NCBI GenBank assembly: GCA_028707085.1
Contig: JAQTUW010000024.1
Span: forward strand, 1-41,838
Origin: Methylococcales bacterium
GTDB taxonomy: Bacteria; Pseudomonadota; Gammaproteobacteria; Methylococcales; Methylomonadaceae
Direction of reading: 5' to 3'
DNA length: 41,838 nt
Shown: piece by piece, positions 1 through 10,622 of the stretch
Layout: every line of letters begins with the position of its first letter
How positions within the stretch are numbered: the stretch's first letter is position 1
Translations under genes and position numbers: made by a program
The notes under the pieces: model-generated
Databases searched by the model: none
What the model saw: the letters and a program-made list of their open reading frames with translations, nothing else
What the model was told of the DNA's origin: nothing

Positions 1-1
1 T

Positions 2-604
2 GCAACCCTGTTCGCCAAGGTCGCGGTAGGAACCGAGGTGCGCATTCTGCATCAACCGTACCTGGCCGCCTGGTTCAGAAACCGCCTGTATATCCAGGCG
101 TATGCGCCGCTGGAAAAATGGGCGGGCGGCAAGGCGGCGTTGCAAAACGAATTCCGCAACAAACTGGAAACCCTGGCCGTCAGCCATCGCCTGAAGCTGC
201 AATGGCCGGCGGTGCAGGCCGTGCTGGATCGGGCGGACGGCCTGCCGGTGGCGATCGACGACAGCGGTAACGTCGAGGCGGTGGCCGACGCCGGCTGGCT
301 GGAGCATCCCTGGAAACTGCGGGGAACCTTCATTCCCGCGCGGGTCGGCGAAGACGACTGGTCGGTCAGGACGGAAGGCGCGTTCGATCAGGATACGGCG
401 AAAAAACTGGCGGAAATGCTGAACCATCAAGGGCCGGCGATTCCTTCGTATCCAATGTACGAGGACGGTGGGTTCCTGGTGATATCCGGGCCTTTCGGCA
501 GCCAGGCCGAAGCGGAAAAAACCGCCCGGAAAATAGAACAAGACTTCGAAATCATCTCGGTGGCGGTTCCACCGGCGATAAAATCCATTCCCGACGCCGA
601 ATAA
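2..604 (+). CDS. L,D-transpeptidase (ErfK/YbiS/YcfS type), C-terminal part
   Basis: The gene runs in from the left edge; the frame is open from base 2, so the GTG at 38 is an internal valine codon and not a start. The first residues (LFAKVAVGTEVRILHQPYL) match the stretch that follows the catalytic SHGCIRL motif in ErfK/YbiS L,D-transpeptidases, which build 3-3 peptidoglycan cross-links or attach lipoproteins to peptidoglycan in the periplasm. The catalytic Cys and the signal peptide lie outside the window. The last 60 or so residues (FLVISGPFGSQAEAEKTARK) resemble a SPOR-like sugar-binding segment, a common tail in this family. A 9-bp inverted repeat (613-635) follows the stop but has no T-run, so I do not call it a terminator. 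Family assignment is firm; substrate is unknown. Confidence 0.85.
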   Translation, partial: ATLFAKVAVGTEVRILHQPYLAAWFRNRLYIQAYAPLEKWAGGKAALQNEFRNKLETLAVSHRLKLQWPAVQAVLDRADGLPVAIDDSGNVEAVADAGWLEHPWKLRGTFIPARVGEDDWSVRTEGAFDQDTAKKLAEMLNHQGPAIPSYPMYEDGGFLVISGPFGSQAEAEKTARKIEQDFEIISVAVPPAIKSIPDAE

Positions 605-623
605 AGGGCAGGGCGGCAGGCGT

Positions 624-983
624 CTAGCCTGCCGCGTCACAGGACAGATTCCGGCAAGCCATAAAAACCCCGCGTGCAGGTAGTGGTTCAGTTTGAAATT
701 TAAAAATTTTGGGCAACAAAAAACCCGTCGAAGCGGGCTTGAACCCGGCGAGAATTTTTATGTTATCGTTATTATGCTTTTCAATTGCAGATTTGATGGC
801 GACAGATGTATCGGTATCTGATTTTATGAGCTGAACAAGTATGTCTCTAATGGCGACTTCAACGCTTTTTGATTCCTTTGCAGCGCACCCAAAAGCCTTT
901 CCAAACTCGGTAGGGCTTAGGGCATGAATAACTCTTGATTCAAGCTGATTGCTTGTGGCGTAATCATTGTCAGAACTTTCCAT
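624..983 (-). CDS. hypothetical protein, 3' end doubtful
   Basis: I do not recognise this 119-residue protein. It starts at an ATG at 983 with a weak GAG upstream. Residues 1-75 are polar, predicted helical and lower in GC than the flanking genes. The last 40 or so residues are translated through a hairpin with a T-run (see 717-737), which is unusual for a real C-terminus. The natural stop may have been lost by a frameshift or recombination, or the tail may be fortuitous. It lies just downstream of, and in the same direction as, the 71-residue gene at 1034-1249, so the two may be cotranscribed. Confidence 0.45.
   Translation of the reverse strand: MESSDNDYATSNQLESRVIHALSPTEFGKAFGCAAKESKSVEVAIRDILVQLIKSDTDTSVAIKSAIEKHNNDNIKILAGFKPASTGFLLPKIFKFQTEPLPARGVFMACRNLSCDAAG
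717..737 (-). terminator. rho-independent terminator inside the tail of the 624-983 frame
   Basis: On the minus strand a CCCGC/GCGGG-type stem with a CGAA-class tetraloop (724-737) is followed directly by a T6 tract (plus-strand A-run 718-723). It ends transcription of the 1034-1249 / 624-983 pair. Its position before the predicted stop codon makes the end of the 119-residue frame suspect. Confidence 0.6.
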
Positions 984-1033
984 GCGCTCACAGACCTAAA
1001 CTTTTAGCAAGTGGGCTGCTGGAACGTACTGTT

Positions 1034-1249
1034 TCAAAGATTCCCCGCTATGGGAGTAAAAACCCCTATGGTTTTTTTATCAGTGCTTTCGACTAAGACA
1101 CTGACAACAAACCGCAATAAGCTTTGTTCATCAGTAAAATTCCATTGCTCTTTTGCTTTTATAAATTTTTCCCTATCCCCGTTATCTAGCGTAAGCGTGA
1201 GAACAGGAATGCCTGGAGGACTCTTTGCTTCTTTTGCTATAACTGCCAT
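1034..1249 (-). CDS. small hypothetical protein
   Basis: This is a 71-residue charged protein (MAVIAKEAKSPPGIPVLTL...) starting at ATG 1249. The central segment, with the core DEQSLLRFVVSVLVEST, resembles small DNA-island proteins with a single amphipathic helical domain, but I cannot name a family. It precedes the 119-residue gene on the same strand with a 50-nt gap. Both genes are AT-richer than the neighbouring L,D-transpeptidase and GH17 genes, which suggests an acquired cassette. Confidence 0.5.
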   Translation of the reverse strand: MAVIAKEAKSPPGIPVLTLTLDNGDREKFIKAKEQWNFTDEQSLLRFVVSVLVESTDKKTIGVFTPIAGNL

Positions 1250-1500
1250 GATAATTTCCTGTTTTTTATGGCTTTTTTTGCCCTAATTTTTGTGAGAAGT
1301 TTACCAGTCCGGTGGGGAATTGGCTATAGTTGCGCCCAATTTCGCAATTAAAATTCAGTCTAAAAGACCTTCTTTTTGTAAGGCCCGCGCTTTTTAGGCT
1401 CTGGTTGTAGTTCGCTGATTCGGCATCGCGGGTTCCAGCATGCCAGCAAGGAATCCGCTTGGTATTGGCGTCGATAGCGCTTCCTCCCGTGTGCAAACTC
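1250..1500. other. intergenic region without a supported gene
   Basis: Between the small hypothetical genes and the GH17 promoter I see no convincing gene. A 76-codon frame on the minus strand (1266-1496) has no recognisable features. GC is lower than in the surrounding genes. Confidence 0.4.
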
Positions 1501-1531
1501 TTTACACATTTAAAAACAACCCCGATATAAT
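1501..1531 (+). promoter_or_regulatory. candidate sigma-70 promoter for the GH17 gene
   Basis: TTTACA (1501-1506) and a perfect TATAAT (1526-1531) are separated by 19 nt, slightly longer than optimal. The start codon is 80 nt downstream and is preceded by GGAG at 1600-1603. Confidence 0.45.
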
Positions 1532-1610
1532 CTGCCGGTTTTTTTCGCGCCTTTCTTTCAGCCGCTCGTCGGCCGTCTGCCGGTAACCGCTATTATTTAT
1601 GGAGTTTTAG

Positions 1611-3287
1611 ATGTTTTCGAAACGTGGTTTGGTTGCTATCGTACTGACGGCCTGCGCCGTGATTTCAGTGCTGTACTGGCAGAGCATGAGCCGGCCGGTG
1701 ACGGTCGCCGACGCCCTGACCGATCACCTGAGCTGCGTCTCCTATTCGCCCTTCCACAAAGCGGATCAAACCCCGTTCAACCGCGCAAGCGCCATCAGCG
1801 CCGCGCAAATCGAAGTCGATTTGACCGAATTGGCCGGCCGTTTCGACTGCGTGCGCACCTACACCGTGACCCAGGGTATGGAAGCGGTGCCCGGCATCGC
1901 CGAAAAACTGGGCATCAAAGCCTTGCTGGGCATCTGGATAGGCCGCGAACGCGACGAAAACGAAAAAGAACTGGCGGCGGGAATCGCGTTGGGGCAAAAA
2001 TACCCCGCCACCATCCGCGCCATCGTGGTAGGCAACGAGGTATTGCTGCGCCGGGAACAGCCGCCGGCCATGATGCGCGACTATATCCAGCGGGTAAAGG
2101 CCGCCGTCAGCGTCCCGGTCACCTATGCCGACGTCTGGGAGTTCTGGCTGCGCTACCGGCAGGATTTGCTGGATTCGGTATCCTTCGCCACCGTACATAT
2201 CCTGCCCTACTGGGAAGACGACCCGGTGGGCATCGAACAGGCGGTGGAGCACGTCAGCCATATTTACCGGCAAACCAGCGCCGAATTAACCGGCAAGCAG
2301 GTGCTGATCGGCGAAACCGGCTGGCCCAGCTACGGCCGTCAGCGGCAGGAAGCCGAACCCACGCTGGTCAATCAGGCCCGCTTCATCAGGGAATTCGCGG
2401 TACGCGCCACGCTGGAAAATATCCCCTACAACGTCATCGAGGCTTTCGACCAACCCTGGAAGCGCAATTCGGAAGGCGCGGTCGGCGGCTATTGGGGCAT
2501 CTACTCCGCCGACGACGTCGCCAAGTTTCCGTTCAAAGGCCCGGTCGCCGAAGCCGCCGCCTGGAGCGACGCCGCCTATGCGACGATGGCGCTATTCGCC
2601 GCGGGGCTGATGCTGATCAGGCCCCGACAGCGGCGGGTGGCCGCGCTTGCCGCGTCGCTGGCCATCGGCGTCGCCGGCGGCGGGGCCTGGATCGGATACT
2701 GCCGCGATCTGCTGATGACCAACCGCTCGCTGCTGGAATGGGCGTTCACCGGCCTGTACGCCGGCCTGCTGCTGGTCGCCGTCTTTGCGCTGGGCAGGCC
2801 GCTGGCCGTCTGGTGCGCCGGCGGCCAGCGGCCGCAGTCGCCGGCCCCGGTGGCCGAGCTGTCGCCCTGGCGGCGAAACGGCCATTCGCGTTTCACGGCC
2901 GCCGCCCGGCTGCTGGGCGCATTGCGCTTCCTGTTCCTGTTCAGCGCGGCGATGATCTGCCTGCTGCTGGTGTTTGACGTGCATCCGCACGACTTTCCGC
3001 TGGCCCTGTTCAGCGTGCCGGCAATCGGCTTTGCCCTGCTAAGCTGGATAACAGGCGACAGCCAGACCGGCGTCGAGGAAAAGCTGCTGGCCGGCTGGCT
3101 CGGCTTCGCCGGGCTATGGATTGCGGTCAGTGAACACCTGATCACCGTGCAGGACAAGCCGTGGCAGATTGCCGACGGCCTCAACCAGCATGCGCTGGCC
3201 TGGAGCTTTTTATGCCTGTTATTGGCAGGCTCGGTGCTGCGCCCGGCCGGTTTCGACCTGCGTGCGGGCCAGCGTCAAAACGCCTAG
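1611..3287 (+). CDS. membrane-anchored GH17 beta-1,3-glucanase/glucanosyltransferase-like protein
   Basis: This 558-residue protein starts at ATG 1611, seven bases after GGAG. Residues 8-25 form a signal anchor. Residues about 35-310 are a glycoside hydrolase family 17 domain: VVGNEVLLR carries the acid/base Glu143 and LIGETGWPS the nucleophile Glu235, spaced as in GH17 barrels. From about residue 320 there are six to seven hydrophobic segments, so the catalytic domain is tethered to the inner membrane by a multi-pass C-terminal part, as in bacterial NdvC-like glucosyltransferases that remodel cyclic or branched beta-glucans. It faces a GH3 beta-glucosidase gene across a small membrane-protein gene, which suggests shared work on a beta-glucan. 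The end overlaps the convergent gene at 3219 by 69 nt. Hydrolysis versus transglycosylation cannot be told from sequence. Confidence 0.85.
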   Translation: MFSKRGLVAIVLTACAVISVLYWQSMSRPVTVADALTDHLSCVSYSPFHKADQTPFNRASAISAAQIEVDLTELAGRFDCVRTYTVTQGMEAVPGIAEKLGIKALLGIWIGRERDENEKELAAGIALGQKYPATIRAIVVGNEVLLRREQPPAMMRDYIQRVKAAVSVPVTYADVWEFWLRYRQDLLDSVSFATVHILPYWEDDPVGIEQAVEHVSHIYRQTSAELTGKQVLIGETGWPSYGRQRQEAEPTLVNQARFIREFAVRATLENIPYNVIEAFDQPWKRNSEGAVGGYWGIYSADDVAKFPFKGPVAEAAAWSDAAYATMALFAAGLMLIRPRQRRVAALAASLAIGVAGGGAWIGYCRDLLMTNRSLLEWAFTGLYAGLLLVAVFALGRPLAVWCAGGQRPQSPAPVAELSPWRRNGHSRFTAAARLLGALRFLFLFSAAMICLLLVFDVHPHDFPLALFSVPAIGFALLSWITGDSQTGVEEKLLAGWLGFAGLWIAVSEHLITVQDKPWQIADGLNQHALAWSFLCLLLAGSVLRPAGFDLRAGQRQNA

Positions 3288-3599
3288 CAAAAAACCGATG
3301 GCGGCCGATTCGCCGTTATGCAGCACCAGGCTGGCGATGCCGACGATCCCGGCCCATAGGCTCAGGTGGTCGGAGCGGGTCAGCGCCGCAACCGCGCCCA
3401 GGCACAGCGTAAAATAGCCCATGGCGTTGCTGTTGTAGAAAATCACCACGATCAGGCTGTGCAGCCGGCAGGCCAGCGTCTGTCCGCCGGCTTCGCAAAA
3501 AAAGGCCAGTTGCTGTTCCTCTATCAAATGGCGTCTGGCCCACCAGGCCAGGCACAGCGTGAACAGGATAAGCAGCCAGGGCAGAGATTTAAGTTTCAT
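3219..3599 (-). CDS. small inner-membrane protein of unknown function
   Basis: I chose ATG 3599 (MKLKSLPWLLILF), with GGAT eight bases upstream, over a TTG eight codons earlier; this gives 126 residues. There are about four hydrophobic segments, with HLIEEQQLAFFCEAGGQT forming a charged loop after the first. The C-terminus overlaps the end of the GH17 gene on the opposite strand by 69 nt. It sits 26 nt downstream of the GH3 gene on the same strand and is probably cotranscribed with it, so a role in glucan export or processing is possible but unproven. Confidence 0.6.
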   Translation of the reverse strand: MKLKSLPWLLILFTLCLAWWARRHLIEEQQLAFFCEAGGQTLACRLHSLIVVIFYNSNAMGYFTLCLGAVAALTRSDHLSLWAGIVGIASLVLHNGESAAIGFLLGVLTLARTQVETGRAQHRACQ

Positions 3600-3625
3600 A
3601 AGATCCAAAAATAAGTCGTGCAAGT

Positions 3626-6142
3626 TTAGTGTGGTTTGGCGTGCAGCAGAATATCCGCGTCGGCGACAGGCTGTCCGGTCTCGGACAACAGGCTAAGCCG
3701 ATACGCCCCCGGCGACACCGTCCAGGCCATACCGGCCTCGTCAAAGTGGCGGAAAGCCCGGGCGTCCAGACCAAATGTCACATCGGCGGCCCGGCCCGGC
3801 TTCAAAAAAACCTTTTTAAAGCCCTTCAGCTCCCGCTCCGGCCGCGCCAGTGGCGGATTCAGCGCACCGACGTAAAGCTGGGCGACATAAGCGCCGCTAC
3901 GCCGACCGGTGTTTTTAACCCTGGCCCGCACTTCGACCAGCGGATGGGCGGCATCGTCGTCCAGCACCTTCACTTTAACGATGTGGCTGGAAAAACGGCT
4001 ATAAGACAGCCCGTAGCCGAAGCGATACGCCATCTGTTGCGGATGCCGGTCGAAATAGCGATAGCCGACAAAGATATCGTCGCTGTAAGTGGCGACGCCG
4101 TCAACGCCGGGGTAGGTTTTTGCCGCCGGCGAATCCGCCCAGGTTTTCGGAAACGAAACCGGCAGCCGCCCCGACGGATTGACCTTGCCCAGCAAAATGT
4201 CGGCGATGGCCAGCCCGCCCTGTCCGCCCGGAAACCAGGCATAGACGATGGCGCGGACTTTGGACGCCCAGTCGCCCATCTCGATCGGCGAGCCAGCCTG
4301 CACCACGACGACGGTGTTGGGGTTGGCGGCGGCGGTTTGCAAAATCAGCTCTTCCTGGGCGGCGGAAAGTCGCAAACTGGTTCGGTCGAAGCTCTCGCTT
4401 TCGGTTTTCACCGACTGGCCGACAAACAGCAAGGCGTAATCCGCCCGCCCGGCCGCCGAAGCCGGTTTTCCGGCCCCGGCCCCGGCGGCCTGCAAGCCGG
4501 GTTCGGCGATGGCCAGTTGCAGGCTGGCCAGCCCGTCCAGTTTATAGAACTCCACCCGTAGCCGGTAAGTCCGGCCGGCGGTCAATTGCTGGCGCACGGT
4601 TTCATCGACGAACGGCGCCTGATCGGCATCCGCCCGCCAGTGGTCGTAGATCAGAACATCGTCCAGATAAACCCGCGCCGCCGGCGTAAAGGCCAGATGA
4701 AACGCATGCTCGCCGCTCTGCCTGGGGGTCAGGGTGGTGTTCCAGCGGGCGGAAAAGCGATTCGCGCTCACCGCCTCGGCCGGCGCGGCCCACTCCCAGT
4801 CGAAATCGATGGCCGAATACCCCTGGCTATGCGCCGGCGGCCCCTCAAGGCGGGTATTGTTAAAAAACTCGCCCTGAATCGGAGCGGCGACGATTGCCGG
4901 CAGCGGCGTCCTGTCGCCGGGCAGGGTCATGCTGTCGTCCACATCCAGGGTAATGTCCGCCCCGGTTTCGCGGATACGCTGCCGCAAACCGGCCAGCGCC
5001 GACACGGCGGCCGGATCGTTCACAAAGGAACTGCCGCCGCCGCCGCTACGGACGCGGCTGGCCGAAGGCCCCAGCACCGCCACCGACATTTTTTTCCGTG
5101 CCGGCAAAGGCAGTAGCGCCTGATCGTTTTTCAGCAGCACGATGCTTTCCCGGGCGATTTCAAGCGCCGTTCGCGGGTGGTAGCCGACAAACTTTTTAGC
5201 CGGCGCCGCCTCGTCAAACAGCCCCAGGTGGAAGAGGGCGGTCAAAATTCGGCTCACCTTGTCGTCGATCAACGCCAGCGGTACTTCGCCGGCCTGCACG
5301 GCTTTCAACAGTTCGCCGCCGAAATACACCGGGGCGGGCATTTCCAGATCCAGGCCGTTCAGAGCCGCGCCCAGCGTGGAATGAGTCCCCATCCAGTCGG
5401 AAACCACAAAGCCGCCGAAGCCCCATTCGGTTTTCAAAATATCCAGCAGCAAATGCCGGTTTTCGGAGCAATAATCGCCATTCACCTTATTATAAGCCGC
5501 CATCACCGAAACCGAACCGGCCTCGACGCCGGCGGCAAAGCCGGGCAGATAAATTTCCCGCAACGCCCGTTCGCTGACCTGCGCGTCGATGTGGTCGCGG
5601 CCCCATTCCTGGTTATTGGCGACGAAATGCTTGATGCTCGCCCCTACGCCCATGGACTGCAAGCCCTTGACATAGGCGGCGGCAAGCTGGCCGGTCAAAA
5701 ACGGATCTTCGCCGTAGCCTTCAAACACCCGCCCGCCCCACGGGATGCGGGCGATATTGACGGTCGGGCCCAGCAACAGCCTTTTGCGCTGCGAACGGGC
5801 TTCCTCCCCCAGCTCCCGCGCCATCCGCCCGGTCAGGCCGGGGTCGAAGCTGGCCGCCAGGGCGATGGCGGCGGGCCAGGCGGTCACCCCCTGTCCGCCG
5901 CGCACCCCGACCGGGCCATCGGTCATTTCCAGCGCCGGAATCCCCAGCCGGCCGATGGCGTGGGTGGCGAAGCCGTCGCCGCCAAGCAGCGAAATCTTCT
6001 CCGCCAGGCTCATCTCGCCGACCAGTTTTTCAACCCGGGCCTGAATGGCCGCGCCCGTGTCGCCGCCGGCCGCCGGCGTTCCAAAACCGCAGCCGGCCAA
6101 TAGCCACAACAGCCTAAAGGCCCTCAACAAATATCTGTTCAT
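3626..6142 (-). CDS. bglX: GH3 beta-glucosidase with PA14 domain, lipoprotein
   Basis: This 838-residue protein has a lipobox (LLAGC, Cys18), so it is probably anchored in the outer membrane. The GH3 N-terminal barrel spans about 40-320, with the conserved KHF (171-173) and the nucleophile Asp249 in VVSDW. The GH3 C-terminal alpha/beta domain is split by a PA14-like insertion (about 415-560, containing FNNTRLEGPP and VYLDDVLIYDHW). It resumes with QSVKTESESFDR and SFPKTWAD and is followed by a fibronectin-III-like tail from about 725. PA14 insertion is typical of a subgroup of GH3 beta-glucosidases that cleave short oligoglucosides. The start at 6142 follows GGAA by seven bases. The neighbouring GH17 gene suggests glucose release from beta-1,3-type glucan fragments; exact linkage is not readable. 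The symbol bglX indicates family only. Confidence 0.88.
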   Translation of the reverse strand: MNRYLLRAFRLLWLLAGCGFGTPAAGGDTGAAIQARVEKLVGEMSLAEKISLLGGDGFATHAIGRLGIPALEMTDGPVGVRGGQGVTAWPAAIALAASFDPGLTGRMARELGEEARSQRKRLLLGPTVNIARIPWGGRVFEGYGEDPFLTGQLAAAYVKGLQSMGVGASIKHFVANNQEWGRDHIDAQVSERALREIYLPGFAAGVEAGSVSVMAAYNKVNGDYCSENRHLLLDILKTEWGFGGFVVSDWMGTHSTLGAALNGLDLEMPAPVYFGGELLKAVQAGEVPLALIDDKVSRILTALFHLGLFDEAAPAKKFVGYHPRTALEIARESIVLLKNDQALLPLPARKKMSVAVLGPSASRVRSGGGGSSFVNDPAAVSALAGLRQRIRETGADITLDVDDSMTLPGDRTPLPAIVAAPIQGEFFNNTRLEGPPAHSQGYSAIDFDWEWAAPAEAVSANRFSARWNTTLTPRQSGEHAFHLAFTPAARVYLDDVLIYDHWRADADQAPFVDETVRQQLTAGRTYRLRVEFYKLDGLASLQLAIAEPGLQAAGAGAGKPASAAGRADYALLFVGQSVKTESESFDRTSLRLSAAQEELILQTAAANPNTVVVVQAGSPIEMGDWASKVRAIVYAWFPGGQGGLAIADILLGKVNPSGRLPVSFPKTWADSPAAKTYPGVDGVATYSDDIFVGYRYFDRHPQQMAYRFGYGLSYSRFSSHIVKVKVLDDDAAHPLVEVRARVKNTGRRSGAYVAQLYVGALNPPLARPERELKGFKKVFLKPGRAADVTFGLDARAFRHFDEAGMAWTVSPGAYRLSLLSETGQPVADADILLHAKPH

Positions 6143-6289
6143 ATACTAATTCCGGTTTCCGGATAATAGCCAGCAAATCCCGCCGGGCCGCTTCCCGGCC
6201 GGCAAATCCCTGGACGCGCAAAAGGAAAAATGACATCAGCCGGCCATTTTACAAAAATCAGCCCAAAAATATCAGTTCTAAAATGGCCT

Positions 6290-6319
6290 TTCGACTATAA
6301 GGCCGACGTTTGCTACAAT
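6290..6319 (+). promoter_or_regulatory. candidate promoter for gyrA
   Basis: TACAAT at 6314-6319 lies 18 nt after TTCGAC (6290-6295), about 100 nt ahead of the gyrA ATG. The -10 box is good and the -35 weak. No strong Shine-Dalgarno precedes 6418. Confidence 0.3.
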
Positions 6320-6417
6320 ACCACTTTTAATCCCCCGAGCCGACTGCAGAATGGATTCGACGCTCAGGCACACTGTGTAACCCGCCGGCAATTCGGCGGC
6401 ACTGGAAATACGGACAC

Positions 6418-9030
<2,613 letters not shown>

Positions 9031-9032
9031 GC

Positions 9033-10112
9033 ATGTCCAGAATCCATAATTTTAGCGCCGGGCCGTCCATGCTGCCCGAAGAAGTGCTGCAACAGGCCCG
9101 CGAAGAAATGCTGGACTGGCGGGGCAGCGGCATGTCGGTCATGGAAATGAGCCATCGCGGCAAACAGTTCATGTCCATCGCCGCCGCCATGAAAAACGAC
9201 CTGATCGAACTGCTGGCCATCCCCGACAATTACCAGGTGCTGTTTTTACAAGGCGGCGCCAGCGCCCAATTTTCGCTGATCCCGCAATGCCTGCTCAACG
9301 GCAGGACGCAGGCCGCCTACGTCAACACCGGCTCCTGGTCTACCGCCGCCATCCGCGAAGCCGGCAAATACTGCCGGGTGCAGCTCGCCGCCAGCGCCGA
9401 AAGCAACCGCTTCACCCACATTCCGGCCTTCGCCGACTGGACGCTGGACGCCGACGCCGCCTATCTGCACTACACCTCCAACGAAACCATACACGGCGTG
9501 GAGTTTTCAGCGATACCGGAAACCGGCGACGTGCCGCTAGTCTGCGACATGTCCTCCAATATCCTCTCCCGGCCGGCTGACATTAGCCGCTACGGCCTAA
9601 TCTACGCCGGCGCCCAGAAAAACATGGGGCCATCCGGGGTCACGGTAGTCATCGTTCGCAACGACCTGCTCGACCTGGCCGGCGGCAGCGTACCGCCGGT
9701 ATTCGACTACCGCCAGCAAGCCGACGCCGACTCGATGCTCAACACCCCGCCGACCTATAACTGGTATCTACTCGGCCTGGTGCTGCAATGGCTGAAAACA
9801 CAAGGCGGCATCGCCGCCATCGAACAGCGCAATATCCGCAAAGCCGGCCGGCTATACCAGGCCATAGACGCCTCCGCGCTCTACAGCAACCCGGTCGATC
9901 CCGCCTGCCGCTCCAGAATGAACGTACCGTTCGTACTAGCCGACGCCGCCCTGGACAAAACCTTCCTCACCCAAGCCGAACAAAACGGCCTGGGCTCGCT
10001 ACAAGGCCACCGCTCAGTCGGCGGCATGCGAGCCAGCATCTACAACGCCATGCCCGAAGCAGGCGTAGACGCCCTAATCGACTTCATGGCCGAATTCGAA
10101 CGCACCCACTAA
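9033..10112 (+). CDS. serC: phosphoserine aminotransferase
   Basis: This 359-residue fold-type I PLP enzyme transfers the amino group from glutamate to 3-phosphohydroxypyruvate (serine synthesis) and also acts on the C4 hydroxy-oxo acid of pyridoxal phosphate synthesis. Visible motifs: N-terminal NFSAGPSMLP, FLQGGASAQF (about 71-80), CDMSSNILSRP and the PLP lysine 196 in YAGAQKNMGPSG. Length is full for the family. The ATG follows gyrA by 2 nt, with AGAGGA upstream. In many gammaproteobacteria serC is followed directly by pheA; here a 500-nt gap with a REP-like array intervenes. Confidence 0.98.
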   Translation: MSRIHNFSAGPSMLPEEVLQQAREEMLDWRGSGMSVMEMSHRGKQFMSIAAAMKNDLIELLAIPDNYQVLFLQGGASAQFSLIPQCLLNGRTQAAYVNTGSWSTAAIREAGKYCRVQLAASAESNRFTHIPAFADWTLDADAAYLHYTSNETIHGVEFSAIPETGDVPLVCDMSSNILSRPADISRYGLIYAGAQKNMGPSGVTVVIVRNDLLDLAGGSVPPVFDYRQQADADSMLNTPPTYNWYLLGLVLQWLKTQGGIAAIEQRNIRKAGRLYQAIDASALYSNPVDPACRSRMNVPFVLADAALDKTFLTQAEQNGLGSLQGHRSVGGMRASIYNAMPEAGVDALIDFMAEFERTH

Positions 10113-10131
10113 CAACCCCACCCCATAAACC

Positions 10132-10372
10132 CATAGGGCGCAATAGCGCCAGCGTATTGCGCCGCAAGGCAATAGCGCCAGCGTATTGCCCCGAACGAAT
10201 TGTCAAAAATTGCAAATTAAAACAGTTAAAAAAAGCATAGGGCGCAATAGCGCCAGCGTATTGCGCCGCAAGGCAATAGCGATAGCATATTGCGCCGCAA
10301 GGCAATAGCGCCAGCGTATTGCCCCGCAAGGCAATAGCGATAGCGCCAGCATATTGCGCCGCAAGGCTACCC
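10132..10372 (+). repeat. REP-like array A (serC-pheA gap)
   Basis: Two blocks begin with CATAGGGCGCAATAGCG and are joined by the linker (core TTGCAAATTAAAACAGTTAA). Within blocks the 29-bp unit alternates palindromic arms GGCGCAATA/TATTGCGCC with TATTGCC/GGCAATA. The centre of each hairpin loop (GCGNNAGCG) varies between copies. The array starts 20 nt after the serC stop. The rest of the gap (10373-10622) contains no supported gene. Confidence 0.9.
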
Positions 10373-10622
10373 ATGTAAAATACCCCCTCCCAAACAAAGC
10401 CGCAAAGCCCGACAAAACCATAACCCATTGATTATAATCGCAAGCCGGCTCCACAACGCCCCAGACCGGTTTCGCCACTTTACATATACCCGCCGCTAGG
10501 TAATCATAACCCAATTATCGAACGGCTTAAGCCCCAAATCGTCCACCGCTCCCAACCACACCCGGGACAAACGGACGACCCCGGGCGGCAACGGACTACC
10601 CCAGGAATAACCGCGACAGATT

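Noticed and set aside
613-635. Terminator after the L,D-transpeptidase
   Set aside because: A perfect 9-bp stem is present, but neither strand has a T-run beside it.
1266-1496. 76-codon frame upstream of the GH17 gene
   Set aside because: No domain, no ribosome site, composition like noncoding DNA.
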